Assembly (NCBI GenBank): GCA_022432975.1
Contig: CM039510.1
Span: 15,456,381 to 15,520,380, forward strand
Reading direction: 5' to 3'
DNA from: Begonia masoniana
Taxonomy: Eukaryota; Streptophyta; Magnoliopsida; Cucurbitales; Begoniaceae
Length of the DNA: 64,000 nt
Shown here: positions 12,201-22,549 of the stretch, one piece after another
How positions within the stretch are numbered: position 1 is the stretch's first letter
Layout: the number at the start of each line of letters is the position of its first letter
Notes under the pieces: model-generated
What the model was told of the DNA's origin: nothing
Databases searched by the model: none
Seen by the model: the letters and a program-made list of their open reading frames with translations, nothing else
Translations under genes and position numbers: made by a program

Positions 12201-15200
12201 CTTTATGCAACAACCTCTAGGTTTTATTAGTTCTTCTCAGCCTTTAACAGTCTGCTTATTATGCAAAACTCTCTACGGTCTCAAGCAATCCCTAGAGCGT
12301 GGTACACAAAGCTATACAATGCCTTAATCGCGTGAGGCTTTTCAGCATCCAAATCAGACAACTCTCTATTTATTTGTCGCACACAATCATCTATTCTGAT
12401 CATGCTGGTATACGTTGACGACATAATCCTCACAGGTAACTCTGCCTTACTAGTGAACAAGCTTTTGGACTATTTACGTTCGCAGTTCAAAGTAAGGGAC
12501 CTTGGACCTCTATCATATTTTCTCAGCATCTCGGTTACTCACACCAACTGGTATGAGCTTCTCACAATCTGGATATATTCTGGATCTACTTCACCGAGCC
12601 AACATCGGGTCATGCAACCCTGTTCTCACTCCGATGGTTGCAAGACCAATATTGTCTAAACACTTTGGTACCAATATATTATTGTCTCACTCGACCTGAT
12701 ATTGTTTTTGCCGTCAACAAAGTCTCTCAATTCGTGCATGCATCGTCGGAAATACACTGGCAGGCAGTCAAACGTATATTACACTATCTTAAAGGCACCT
12801 CATCTCTTGGTATCACCTTTTCCCCTTCTTCTTCAAGGAATTTGACATGCTATGCGGATGCAGATTGGGCTTCCTATCTAGATGATCGTAGAAGTACAAG
12901 TGGGTACATCGTCTTTCTTGGAACTAACCTTGTCTCCTGGTCATCGGCAAAACAAAAGGTAGTTTCTCGCTCTAGCACCGAACCAGAATATCTCTGTGTA
13001 GCGAATGCCGCAACAGAGATCTTATGGCTACAGTCCTTGCTAAGTGAAATGATCATTGTATCTATCAAGGTACCCCTTATTCTCTGTGATAATCTGTAGT
13101 GTCACGTATCTAGCTTCCAATCCTGTCTTACATTCCAAATCCAAGCATGTAGAGATTGATTATTACTTTGTCCGGGAAAAGGTACTCAGAAAGCAGCTGC
13201 AAGTTCAATTTACCTCATCCACATATCAACTGGCTGATGCTCTTACTGAACCACTTCCACCATCAACTTTCATCGACTTTTTGTTCAAGACCTTCGACCT
13301 GCGGTTTTTCTCTTGAGGGAGGTGTGATAAGATAGTATATTAGAAGTTAATAGGAGTTAGTAGAAGTTAGGGAAGTTAGTAAAATAGGTGAGTATAAATA
13401 GAATACAATAGGGATAGAGAGATTATGAAAATTAGTTGTGGGAAGTTTAGGGAGAGGTTGGGTCTCTCGAATAACCCTAGTTTGTATAATCTGTTTCGTT
13501 GATTTGAATAAAGATGTGGGGACGTATCAATTTGGTATCAGAGCTCTTTTCTGAGGAATGAGTAAAATCTTGACGATAGCTGAAGTGCAAAAAAAAAAAA
13601 AGGAGACGATGAGCGATTGGCAGAGGGAAATAGCAGAGGTGAAGGAATAGTTAAAGAAGATAGGGAAGTTTTCGGCAATGGAGAAAACAATGCTGATAAT
13701 ACAAGAGCAATTGAAAAAGTTGATTGAGAGATCGGAAGGAACATGAAATCAAGATTAGGAGATTCGGCGAGAATTGTTGGAAGAAAGAAACCCAAGGAGA
13801 TTCGAGAACGAGTTTACGGTGGCAACAAGGGATTACCTTTCGAGGAATTTGGAACTCTCGATTTTTTTGGAGACGACGTTGAAGGATGGGTATTCCGGGC
13901 AGAGCGCTATTTCTCAATCAATCATTTTTCTGAGGAGGAAAAGATAGAAGCCGCTACAGTTTGCTTTGAGGGACCAGAGTTCGGCCGTTTCAGACTTGGA
14001 CAGAATTGAAACAATTCTTGACAGAAAGATTTTGGTTGATGAAGGATCAAACCACGATAGATTGTTGACGCTGAAGCAAGAAGAATCGGTGGAAGGAGAG
14101 CAGTTTTTTGGAGATATAATGGAAGAGAAGCATCGGGTTAACAAGCAGTTTTTGCTTGACGAGTCGGACTTGTTGAATGAGAAGAGGGGAGGCGACACAA
14201 AATTGTCTCCGCTGACGGAAGAGCCCTCAATTGGGCAAGCGTTGAACTCAAAAGAATCGTCGAGTGTCATAGCGTCGGACCAGACCATCGAGGAGTTCTT
14301 CAACCAGAGGAACAACAACAGCGAAACGGAGGTCAAAAGTCGAGTGACGACTACCGTGAATGTGACGACCCCAACCCGGTCAGGGCCGCCACGGACTTGC
14401 CGTGACGTAATCATTTTTTTTTTTATATATCCTTAATAAACTTTATAAACTTTAAGTGATCCTAAGGCGGAATCTCAATCGAAATTGAGATCGAAGTTAG
14501 TTTAAAACAAATCTTAAAACAATTTAAATAAACAATTAAAACAAACATTTAAATCATTTAAAACGTCGGCCAAGCATGGGAGGGCAGAATCGGCTTTTGA
14601 CAACCAAAAGCCAGTGGCGATCGATCGCCCAAAACTGGCGATCGATCGCCCAAAACTGGCGATCGATCGCCGCACACCAAAACACGAGGGGGGATCGATC
14701 GCCCAAAACCGGCGATCAATCGCCCTACGCGATATCTCATTTTTGCCTTCTAATCGCCTCCGCCAGCGATCATTCGGCAAGCGCTCTGTAATTTCTTCCA
14801 GAGCGCGACCAGATGAGGGGCGAACGATCGCCCTCCATGGCGATCGTTCGGCAACCTCTCTGGAATCGTTTTCCAGAGAGCTCGCCCCACCACCTCTTCT
14901 TTCTTTCTTCCTCCTCCTTTCAATTTCCTGCAAAACACACTTGAAAACTTCACCACTTTTCTTTCATTTTCGTAACCACTCCTCAACGTATTATCACTAC
15001 ACACATATACCACTTTCACTCCAAACTTCACCACTTTTCTTTCATTTTCGTAACCACTCCTCAACGTATTATCACTACACACATATACCACTTTCACTCC
15101 ACAATCATTCAAAAATCGACTCAAAAGGACGTTTATAAAAACAGTTGTAACAGATTTCAAAACGTTTAAAACATCGAAATATAAACCTATCTGCTACCCA

Positions 15201-18200
15201 GATTCCACATCAAACTCATCCAACAACACGCATCACCCGACATTATTCATTACTCAACACAACTCTAACTTAGTCTATACACTTCCAAATTTCACGAAAA
15301 CTAACTGCATGGATCGCTCTAAAACCGTGCGTATCCATACAGTCGTCAATCACCTAAAATCATCAAATAAAACCCAATCAAATCCTCAAAACAAACATCG
15401 AACATAAACATAAAATTTTCTTAAAATATCACCAAAGACATACGTTATCAAATCATTCAAATAGCACTACTTCAAACCTACACCCACTATAAATTTTCTA
15501 AATAATAAACCTAACTATACACCCTAAAATCCATAATCTTTTTAACCAACAAAAACTAACTCACAACCCATCGCCACAAAATAGTTCGGGGCGCACCATC
15601 AGACCATCAAGCCAAACCAAAACACACCCCGTCGCCACGAGTACCATCCGTCGACCACCTATTCCTTGACATCGAGAGAACTCTCTCCTTCACACCTGTC
15701 ACCTACATCATGCAACATAAACATTAAGCCTAATGCTTAGTAAGGGGATGCACTATACTTTACATATGCATGAATGCATGATTCTTTTCATAAAACATGT
15801 TCATTTACTTGTTCTTATTCTTTTTCTTTTGGTTGACATGGATTAAGGTGGGGATGTGCCAGGGAGTAGGCCAAGTGCGTGTACATAGTCCTTTCGACCG
15901 TATTCATAGTCCATCGCATGGAAGTGACATTGGTTTTGTTGTTCTGGCCATACTATCCCAACCCACACTTAATCATTACTTTTCCTTTACATCATTCATG
16001 CATGAAACGTTTCTTATGACATTTGAGAAAACATGATGCATGAGGAATCTACGTACACATATCATCAAAACATATCATCGAACAATTCACATTGTACATG
16101 GACATACACTACTCGCAACAAACTTCACAAACAACTAACAAATAACATCCTAGGCTACCCGACTCATTAAACCCCACAATCAGAAAATTATCATCAACAC
16201 ACAAAAGCCTAACGTTGACACGATATAGGGCCTTAAGGGCCGGAAACCTAGCACCCACTTACCTGGCGTCCGTAGTAAGCCGAGCACCGTCTGAAAAGTC
16301 GTCTCCACCTAAGGCATTTCACAAATCCATCGTTAAAACCGATCCTATATAAACAATTGCCAAACTTAAACTAAGCTCCTATCTAAGGCAATTTCTCCTA
16401 AAACTTCTATTTTCTCCATTTAGGCATTTCATCGAGCATGTGGTGCTCACAAAATATTAAACTCCATCAATGGAAATTTTACAACCTTCAACAGCCAAAA
16501 ATCTAACCTAAATCTGTCAATAACCACAATCTCACATAACTATCGTCAATAGTCGTAAATACATCATCAAATGACACTAATTTAAACATCCTAACGATTT
16601 CTAACCGAAAACGTAAATTTACTCAAACCCTAAATCAATAAACCCTAACGAATAACAACCCAAATCGACAACTAAACCCACAATATGCTAGAGTCTTACC
16701 TAGAGGGTTGATGGTCGAAGAAAATGGAAGAGAACTCGCCGGAAAAAGGATGAACCGCCGGCGTTGAAGAGAAATGGCGAGGGAGGAAGGATCGCACAAG
16801 GGAAAGGGGGAAAAACCTTTTTGCGTTGTCTGGAGATGGAGAACAGAGAGGGGAGGGGAAAAGGAGTTATTTATTTTAATAAAACTTGACTTCCAAAATT
16901 ACATAAATACCCTCCCCCCAATTCTTTAGTTTAATTCATTATTTCGTCTCCCGATTTGGTTTCTTCAAAATTCTTTTATTCCTCCAAATAATCCAATTTA
17001 CTCCTAGGGCCCTAATAAAACTATCCGCTCACAAAACGAGCTTATATTTCTTATTTACGAAAGTACCCCTAGAGCGGAAATCCCGAAAAATCCGGGTGTT
17101 ACAGTGAATGGCGGTCGCTGTGGAAAGTAGTGAGTCGTCGTTCTATGCTTTGTCATAACCCAGAGACATGGCACACAGTCGAAGGTTCTAGGTGGGTGTC
17201 GGAAGTTTTTTTGGAATCAAAATTTTTGCCGACAGAAGAGGTCAAAGAAAAGGAGGCGGCTGTGTTTTCGGCGGAAGAAGCAGATACAGAAAACTTCACT
17301 GGAAGAAGTGTTTTTAGCTTGGTCGACGGCCATTGCGAGTGGGAGGTCAAAGAAAAGGAAGCGGCGGTGTTTTCGGCGAAAGAAGCAAAAATATTTGTTA
17401 AAAACATAAAGAGCAGGAATGTTCGAGATGGGGATTTCAAGTTGGATGACAGCTTCTACGGGAGGGAGAAGGAACAGCAGTTGGGGAAAGAAGCTAGGGC
17501 TGGAAATTAGACAGCTACTGTTGATAATATTGGGTTTTTCATGTGTAAGCCCATTTCTAGTTCAACAGCTTACGGACTTCTAATTTGCAAGCCTATTATC
17601 ACACATTCACTTGCAAACTCAACTTCAACAATATCCATTCCAATTTATTTGTTCAAGGTGCAATCTAGGGCAACAAATGATCCTTGGAAACTTCCTTGGA
17701 TTGGAGAATAATTTTTATTTTTTTTCCACCTTGAGGACAATGTGTGTTTTAGGGGGAAGTAATGATAAGATAGTATATTAGAAGTTAATGGGAGTTAGAA
17801 GGAGTTAGTAGAAGTTAGGGAAGTTAGTAAAATAGGTGAGTATAAATAGAATACAATAGGGATAGAGAGATTATGAAAATTAGTTGTGGGAAGTCTAGGG
17901 AGAGGTTGGGTCTATCGAATAACCCTAGTTTGTATAATCCGTTTCGTTAATTTGAATAAAGATGTGGGGACGTATTAGGGTGTTAGGATTTTCAAAGTGA
18001 TAATCCTACAATGGTTCCTCCAGGGAAAGAAAAATTTTGTGTCATAATTCAAATGTCGAGAAAGGAGCAGTTGTTCTTTTACAGGATTTTTATGTTGTTT
18101 TTTAAAGTTTTTCTTGTTTTGAAGCAATACGATATTTCCTAGCTATAGATGTAGATGTTGGTCTTCCTTTAAAAACAAAATAAATGTCTAATTGCTTTCA

Positions 18201-19711
18201 TATTAGTTTCTTGCGCAACTTGACGTTTGCCATTATGATTCAGATCTTATCACAATGAAGAACACTACAACAGTGTGCGTATAAAGGAAGACACATGTGA
18301 TGGTCCTGCTAAACCAATCATAATAAAGGTTCAACGTTTCTCCAACCTCAAACAACACTATTTGGTAATGTGTTATTTTTACATTTGATTTTTTTGAGAT
18401 GACCTAATACACATACATTTATAAGGCTGATGCTGATTCCTGTCCAACTTCACTTCAATCCAAAGCTTCGACCAATCGCCAAAGCAAAGGTGGAAAAGGT
18501 ATTAGTAATCCAAGTCTAATTAAATCTGTTATGGCAGGAAGTGGCTGTCAAAATGCCCAAAAAGTTGAACAGGTGATTGGCTATAGCTTATTGTTCCGAT
18601 GTATGTTACAGTTGTCATCGTCGTGAATTACTCCTAGGTGTACTGTATTAGGTTCATTCAAGTTACTTGTATAGTCCAACTATGAAATTTCACTTTGTCA
18701 TGTTTCACAGGTTTTATCTGAAGTGGGTGGGGACGTTGATGCAGCAGTAGAGTTTTTGATAGCAGACCAAGTAACAGAAGCATACGAAGAGCTAATTGAA
18801 TCACCTCTTTGCAATGCCGATTCTTCTGAAGGTACTGATTTAGTTCATCCAACTAAAGCTTGATGAATTTAATAATCTTTTGTTATTTATTTTTTGAAAT
18901 GCTAACTGACGTTTGAGTAGATATAGACATGACAGTCTTACATAGTTTCCTTCCGTTTTGTTTTTGTTAGTGTAATTGACAAAGTAGCTTCCCTTTTACT
19001 GCTGGTGGCATATATGCACAATACCTGTCATGGTTAATGTTGCTGGTGGCATATATGCACAATACTTGTCATGGTTAATGTTGCAGGCTTGAATTCAGTT
19101 CTTTTTACGCCGTGGATTTTTTTAACATTTTCTAGGTTTAGATGAAGCTGAAAACCGTAAGGCACAAAAGGATGAAGTGATGCTGAAGCACGACAAAGAA
19201 AAAAGACATAGAAATAGTGAGAATCAAAGTACACATGAGAGAAATTCTCAACTACATGATAAGGTTATTTCTTCTGTATTCTTTATTTTGATATGTTTTG
19301 TAACTCAAATTTTCTATTTTATTTTCTTCTTCAGAATGTTCCAGGAAACAAAATCTGCCCATGTGGTTCAAAAAAGAAAAACAAGATTTGCTGTGGATCA
19401 GCTACTAAGAAATCTTCTTCCAAAGCAGCAGTGTAGGATTTTCAACCTCTCTCTCTCTCTCTGTCTCACTATCTCTCTGCGTGTTTTTTTGTGGGTGTCT
19501 CATGGGTGTTTTGTGTTCTTGGATTTATATAGAACTCCGCTACTAAAATGCTTGCTTATATGTGCTAACACCAAGCCATCCTCGTATCAGGAACAGAACG
19601 ATGGATGACACTAAAAAGAGTAGGAAGGCAGGAAAGGGAGGACATCCTAAACCTAAATCTTTCTCAATGTCTGATGGTTCACTCCCTGACATGGGATCAC
19701 TTTGTATTTGA
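6261..19711 (+). CDS. OTU7: OTU-domain cysteine deubiquitinase with SEC-C motif (OTU7-like), 11 exons
   Basis: Exons inferred by reading: 6261-6308, 6876-6982, 7305-7380, 7795-7944, 8298-8359, 18244-18328, 18426-18572, 18711-18831, 19136-19263, 19335-19432, 19591-19711. Together they give 1143 nt and 380 residues with no stop, and all introns are GT-AG. The OTU fold begins near residue 22. D46-G-N-C49 in exon 2 supplies the catalytic Asp and Cys, and H155 in exon 6 (EEHYNSVRI) the catalytic His. Residues about 200-242 (SLIKSVMAG...DVDAAVEFLIADQ) resemble a UBA-like helix bundle. C316-P-C318-x8-C327-C328 in exon 10 is a SEC-C zinc motif, and the protein ends DMGSLCI. OTU proteases cut ubiquitin chains, so this enzyme should act as a deubiquitinase in the cytosol or nucleus. 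Plant OTU7 has the same layout and a similar length. The least certain parts are exon 1, which is only 16 codons, and the exon 10 donor (GTAGGA, 19433), chosen because it keeps the family-like C-terminus in frame. Intron 5 is 9.9 kb and full of transposons, yet both splice sites survive. Confidence 0.88.
8485..8725 (+). repeat. copia 5' LTR (8485-8713) and primer binding site
   Basis: A 229-bp LTR runs from TGTTAG to TTTACA. After one base, GGTATTAGAGC (8715-8725) matches the usual initiator-Met primer site TGGTATCAGAGC with two changes. A pyrimidine and TCTTC-rich segment (8640-8700) fills its 3' part. Confidence 0.7.
8825..10060 (+). pseudogene. gag: copia gag, broken by stops and a TRIM insertion
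   Basis: The frame opens MNQTLTVKLDNSNYFIWKVQ, a typical copia Gag start, and runs 105 residues to a TGA at 9140-9142. Recognisable Gag continues in the same frame (INELRTQLQSLSKDGISAAA) to a second stop near 9380. The TRIM at 9505-9865 interrupts it. Beyond the TRIM an asparagine/glutamine-rich segment leads to a CCHC zinc knuckle, CQICSKVGHSALNC (9980-10021), which binds RNA in the virus-like particle. The first stop would fit a C-to-T change of an arginine codon. Confidence 0.85.
9505..9865 (+). mobile_element. TRIM: 361-bp miniature LTR retrotransposon
   Basis: Two 114-bp LTRs (9505-9618 and 9752-9865), nearly identical, begin TGATGTGATACC and end CATATCA. TGGTATCAGAGCC at 9621-9633 is a perfect initiator-Met primer site, and the purine-rich GGGTGAAGGGA lies just before the second LTR. 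The 133-bp interior codes for nothing. Flanks are CCACG (9500-9504) and CCATG (9866-9870), a 5-bp target duplication with one C/T difference. It interrupts copia gag. Such elements are moved in trans by autonomous relatives. Confidence 0.9.
10270..13316 (+). pseudogene. pol: copia pol (PR-INT-RT-RH), multiply broken
   Basis: Domains in order are protease with WLLDTGATHHF near 10277-10310 and integrase with HSRFGNP and CQMS zinc residues. The integrase core has DLVHVDVWGP and LIVDDCTRYTW (10855-10970), followed by TPNQNGRVERKNRH about 11142. Reverse transcriptase has WCKWVFKIK (11961), EETFSLVVKP, LDISNAFLYGDL and LVYVDDIILTGN (12402-12440). RNase H has CYADADWASYLDDRRSTSGY (12849) and the C-terminal ADALTEPLP. 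The YVDD catalytic pair is intact. At least six frame changes or stops split it, so no polyprotein can be made. The coding end at 13316 is followed directly by the purine tract. Confidence 0.85.
13558..14360 (+). pseudogene. gag: Ty3-type gag remnant of the gag-only element
   Basis: ATG at 13558 opens a lysine/glutamate-rich, coiled-coil-like stretch with one internal stop near 13650. The frame from 13743 contains LDFFGDDVEGWVFRAERYFS and EEEKIEAATVCFEG, the start of a Ty3 Gag capsid-like domain. Just after this it shifts into another frame (13966-14360) rich in acidic and serine residues, with no zinc knuckle. Most of the capsid domain is missing. The coding stretch resumes beyond the solo LTR at 17104. 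Confidence 0.6.
14616..14870. repeat. cluster of CGATCGATCG-centred palindromes in LTR F
   Basis: GGCGATCGATCGCC, a perfect 14-bp palindrome, occurs at 14616, 14637 and 14658 with a 21-bp period and a CAAAACT-like spacer. Degraded copies follow near 14691, 14711 and 14760-14850 (for example GGCGATCGTTCGGC). The cluster lies about 250-500 bases from the LTR 3' end. Confidence 0.9.
14945..15100. repeat. perfect 78-bp tandem duplication in LTR F
   Basis: 14945-15022 and 15023-15100 are identical pyrimidine-rich units containing CGTAACCACTCCTCAACG. Identity implies a recent event. Confidence 0.9.
17104..17510 (+). pseudogene. 3' part of the gag-only element's frame, with an internal duplication
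   Basis: This frame, restarting after the solo LTR, is rich in Lys, Glu and Ala. It contains two copies of VKEKEAAVFSAxEA about 105 bases apart (from 17239 and 17344). It has no recognised domain and may be extra coding sequence gained by the non-autonomous element. It ends with TAG at 17508-17510, about 250 bases before the second LTR. Confidence 0.4.
17981..18010 (+). repeat. copia 3' LTR reduced to 30 bp
   Basis: After the gag-only element comes a 30-bp stretch starting TGTTAGGATT and ending TCCTACA, directly followed by ATGGT, the copia target duplication. Its ends resemble those of the 229-bp 5' LTR (TGTTAGCATT and CTTTACA), so about 200 bases appear to have been lost from inside the 3' LTR. 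Confidence 0.65.
19001..19082 (+). repeat. 41-bp tandem duplication in OTU intron 8
   Basis: Two direct copies, 19001-19041 and 19042-19082, differ at one base (C/T). They lie about 50 bases before the exon 9 acceptor and do not alter it. Confidence 0.88.
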
Positions 19712-20600
19712 TCTCAATCATCAATGCCTTCTCCGGGAGCACAATTTATTTTTCGAGGAGGCTGCATTTTTGGGATCTGCATGCCATCTGTTTAGAACTC
19801 TCTTTAGTGTGGTGATTTCTGTAAATAAGAGATATGCTTGAAAAAATGTTTATTTTTCCAGATGCTAAAAATGGGAGTGACGATGATGATCTGTGATGAT
19901 TAGGTCCGGGCGAGCACCCTTTCGCATTTTCTATTTGAGCACTCCCCTAGTGTGAGTTCAAGGAGCAAAGATGAAATGTGTTGATACAGTTCAGAGTCAA
20001 AAGTGGAAAGAGTTCGAAGCTCTATTTTTTCATATTTCCGTTGGAAGCAACGTTTCTAGTGCCCAAGTTTTAAACTTTTTCTATTAGATTTTAGGATTTC
20101 TTGTAGTGATTCTTGGACTAAATAATAGATCCAAATTTTATTGGCGAGATGCATATTTGAGAGATAATTTCTTTACTTTTATAATTGATGCCTTTATTTC
20201 ACACCATTGGTATAGCATTCAAAATTAGCCAACCCATAATTTTTACTTTTCACAAATATCTTCTAAATTGTTTCTGTTTTGTTCTTTAATTGTTCTTGTC
20301 ATATTCTTATAGTAAGACTTAATAAAAGAGCATTATAACCTCATACTTTAATTTAAAAAAGTATTACCATATTATGGTAAACAATCCTATGTAATTTGTA
20401 TAAAATTGTTACTTTTATTCCTAGAGCTAACAAAGTACAATATTTCAATATGAGCTCTTATTTTATTTACTTTCTAGTTTTTTCATGTAACAATATTCAG
20501 ATTAGGATTTCATTTGTAATCACACAACATAATATTGAATAAACTAATTAAGAATTAATAAAAAACATACACAATAAAATTAACTATTACCATATTCTTG
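19712..20600. other. 3' flank of the OTU gene, no further gene seen
   Basis: The first 200-400 bases are probably the 3' untranslated region. A short acidic stretch near 19861 follows an AG and might be an alternative last exon. The rest is AT-rich with many T and A runs and no ORF of note. Confidence 0.45.
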
Positions 20601-20629
20601 ACGTCTTAATCAAAGAGAAACTTTCTCAT

Positions 20630-22540
20630 GCCCCTATCTTTATACTACTTAATTTCAACAATGTTTTTGAAGTAGAATGTGAGGCTTCTGGAATTGGGAT
20701 TGAAGCATTGTTTATGTAAGAGGGTAAGTCACTCACCTATTTTAGTAAAAACCTCAAGGGGACTACTTTAAACTACTCTATGTATGACAAAGAGTTTCTA
20801 GCCGTCATTCAGGCCCTTGAGGTTTGACAACATTATCTACTCTTGAAAGATTTTCTTATCCACACCAATCACCACTTAAACACATCAAGAGCCAAGGAAA
20901 GCTAAATAGGATATAAGCTAAATGAGTGGAATTTCTTGAGCGTTACCTCTACATAATCAAATACAAGAAGGGGGAAACCGATGTGGTGGCCGGTGCACTT
21001 TCTAGACGGTATGTCCTTCTAACTGAATTGAGTACTAGATTCTTGGATTTTGACTGGATCAAGAGAGCTTACGAAGGAGACCAAGACTTTAGTCATTGGT
21101 ATGAATTAAGTAAGAACAAGACCGAGTGTGGCTATTATTTGATGGATGAATACGTCTTCAAAGGAGGAAAATTATGCATTCCAAGTCGAGGAATCCGAGA
21201 GTCTCTAATCAAAGAAGCTCACGAGGGCGGGTTAGCAAATTATTTTGGAGAAAAGAAGACTTTGAAAGCTCTCAAGGAACACTTTTATTGGCTACATTTA
21301 CTTAGAGATGTGCATAAGGTTGTGGAAAAATGCATAGTGTGCAAGAAGGAAAAGAGCCGAATTCTTCTTCAAGAACTTTACTTACCTTTACCGATTCCTA
21401 GTCACCCTTGGGAAGAAGTGAGCATGGACTTTGTCTTGAGGCTTCCTTGCATACCTCGTTCAAAAGAGTCAATCTTGATGGTAGTAGATCGGTTTTCGAA
21501 GATGGCTCATTTCATAGCATGTTCTAAAAAGGATGACTTTAGTCACATAGCTGAACTATTCTTCAAGGAAGTAGTGCGCATGCACGGAATACCAAAGTCC
21601 ATCATGTCGGATAGAGATACCAAATTCTTGAATGCGTTAGGAAGACTTTATAGGGCAAATTGGGCACCAAGCTACTCTTTAGTACATCATTTTACCTCCA
21701 AAAAGATGGATAAACTGAGGTGGTAAATAGAACAATGGGTGCTTTGCTAAGGAGTATAGTGGGCAAGAAGTTCGCCAATTGGAACTTATAATTTTCCTAT
21801 ATTGAATTTGCCTATAATTGGAGTGTGCACAACTCTACTCAAATTACCCATTTTAAGGTAGTATATGGATTTAACCCTCTCACACCACTAGACCTTATTT
21901 CCTTACCCACAAAGATATGGTCAATCCTAGTGGAGCAAATAAAGCCGAACAAGTGAGAACCTTGCATGAGAAGATTAAGAAGAACATTCAAAAGAAGAAT
22001 GAGTCCTACACCAAGCACGTCAAACGCAGTAGGAAAGAAGTCATCTTCAAGAAATGTGATCTAGTATGGCTCCATTTAAGGAATGAGAGGTTTCCTAAGC
22101 AAAAAAAAATCCAAACTTCTCCCTATGGCCGATGGACCGTTCAAGATAGTGGAGAGGATCAACAACAATGTATACAAGCTTGAATTACCGAGAGAATACA
22201 GAGTATCCACTACTTTTAATGTACAAGACCTATCCTCATACATTGGGGAATAGATCGAGCAAGAAGAAGAAGCACATTCTAATTTAAGGTCAATCCTCAA
22301 TCACCCAGGGAGGATGATGTGCCAAGAGGAACCATCACGCGATCACAAGCCAAATTCTTGGCCATGACCGAGCCATTAACTAACGAGTGTGCTCTTTTTG
22401 TAGGTGAAGCATCACTTTGAAGACTTGAGGATGAAGCCAAAGACTCTAGACATGGAGAAACCTTTCCACTTACCATCATGGGAGTACTCCTCGGCCACAC
22501 CAAGAAATGAAGGAGGGATTTGTCTTCCTTGTGACAAATA
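20630..22540 (+). pseudogene. pol: Ty3/gypsy pol fragment (RNase H, integrase, pol tail)
   Basis: The fragment starts inside RNase H ([10 protein letters not shown]..., where the usual first catalytic Asp of the DASG motif reads Glu) and continues YSMYDKEFLAVIQALE. The long frame 20926-21726 has the integrase zinc domain (CIVCKKEKS), MDFVLRLP and VVDRFSKMAHF. It also has SDRDTKF, one of the catalytic Asp sites. Later frames carry KEVIFKKCDLVWLHLRNERF, then an integrase-end segment (NNNVYKLELP) and a pol tail with NLRS...RSQAK. It has no reverse transcriptase, gag or primer site and is broken by stops, so it is a 5'-truncated remnant. Confidence 0.8.
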
Positions 22541-22549
22541 GTGTAACCC

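Larger units (their letters stand above)
14361..17103 (-). mobile_element. solo LTR F, Ty3 type, 2743 bp
   Basis: The + strand copy reads TGTGACGACCCC...CCGGGTGTTACA. The LTR itself is on the minus strand and starts TGTAACACCCGG at 17103. GTGAA flanks both sides (14356-14360 and 17104-17108), a perfect target duplication. There is no primer site, interior or second copy, so recombination between two LTRs has removed the body. It splits the gag-only element. Dyad repeats lie at 14616-14870 and a 78-bp duplication at 14945-15100. Confidence 0.93.
13325..17977 (+). mobile_element. short gag-only Ty3-type LTR element
   Basis: LTRs at 13325-13529 (205 bp) and 17763-17977 (215 bp) are near-identical apart from about 10 extra bases in the second. 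They begin TGATAAGATAG and end CGTATCA or CGTATTA. TGGTATCAGAGC at 13533-13544 is the primer site, and TTAGGGGGAAGTAA precedes the second LTR. Flanks AGGTG (13320-13324) and GGGTG (17978-17982) form a target duplication with one mismatch. Without the solo LTR inside, the interior is only about 1.5 kb. It holds Gag-like sequence and the CACCTTGAGGACAA tail of Ty3 elements, but no pol. It is non-autonomous and sits two bases inside the copia 3' LTR. Confidence 0.85.
8485..18010 (+). mobile_element. Ty1/copia element in intron 5 of the OTU gene
   Basis: The element starts TGTTAG at 8485 and ends TCCTACA at 18010. It is flanked by the 5-bp duplication ATGGT (8480-8484 and 18011-18015). The order is 5' LTR, primer site, gag, protease, integrase, reverse transcriptase, RNase H, purine tract (13313-13322), then a 3' LTR split by a later insertion. 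It lies in the same direction as the host gene. Gag and pol carry many stops and frame breaks, so it cannot move by itself. Gag and zinc-knuckle style suggest an Ale/Retrofit-like lineage, which is an inference. Confidence 0.85.

Noticed and set aside
13325..13529. This LTR as the 3' LTR of the intronic copia element
   Set aside because: It is followed by its own primer site, has a matching partner at 17763, is bounded by its own target duplication, and does not resemble the copia 5' LTR at 8485.
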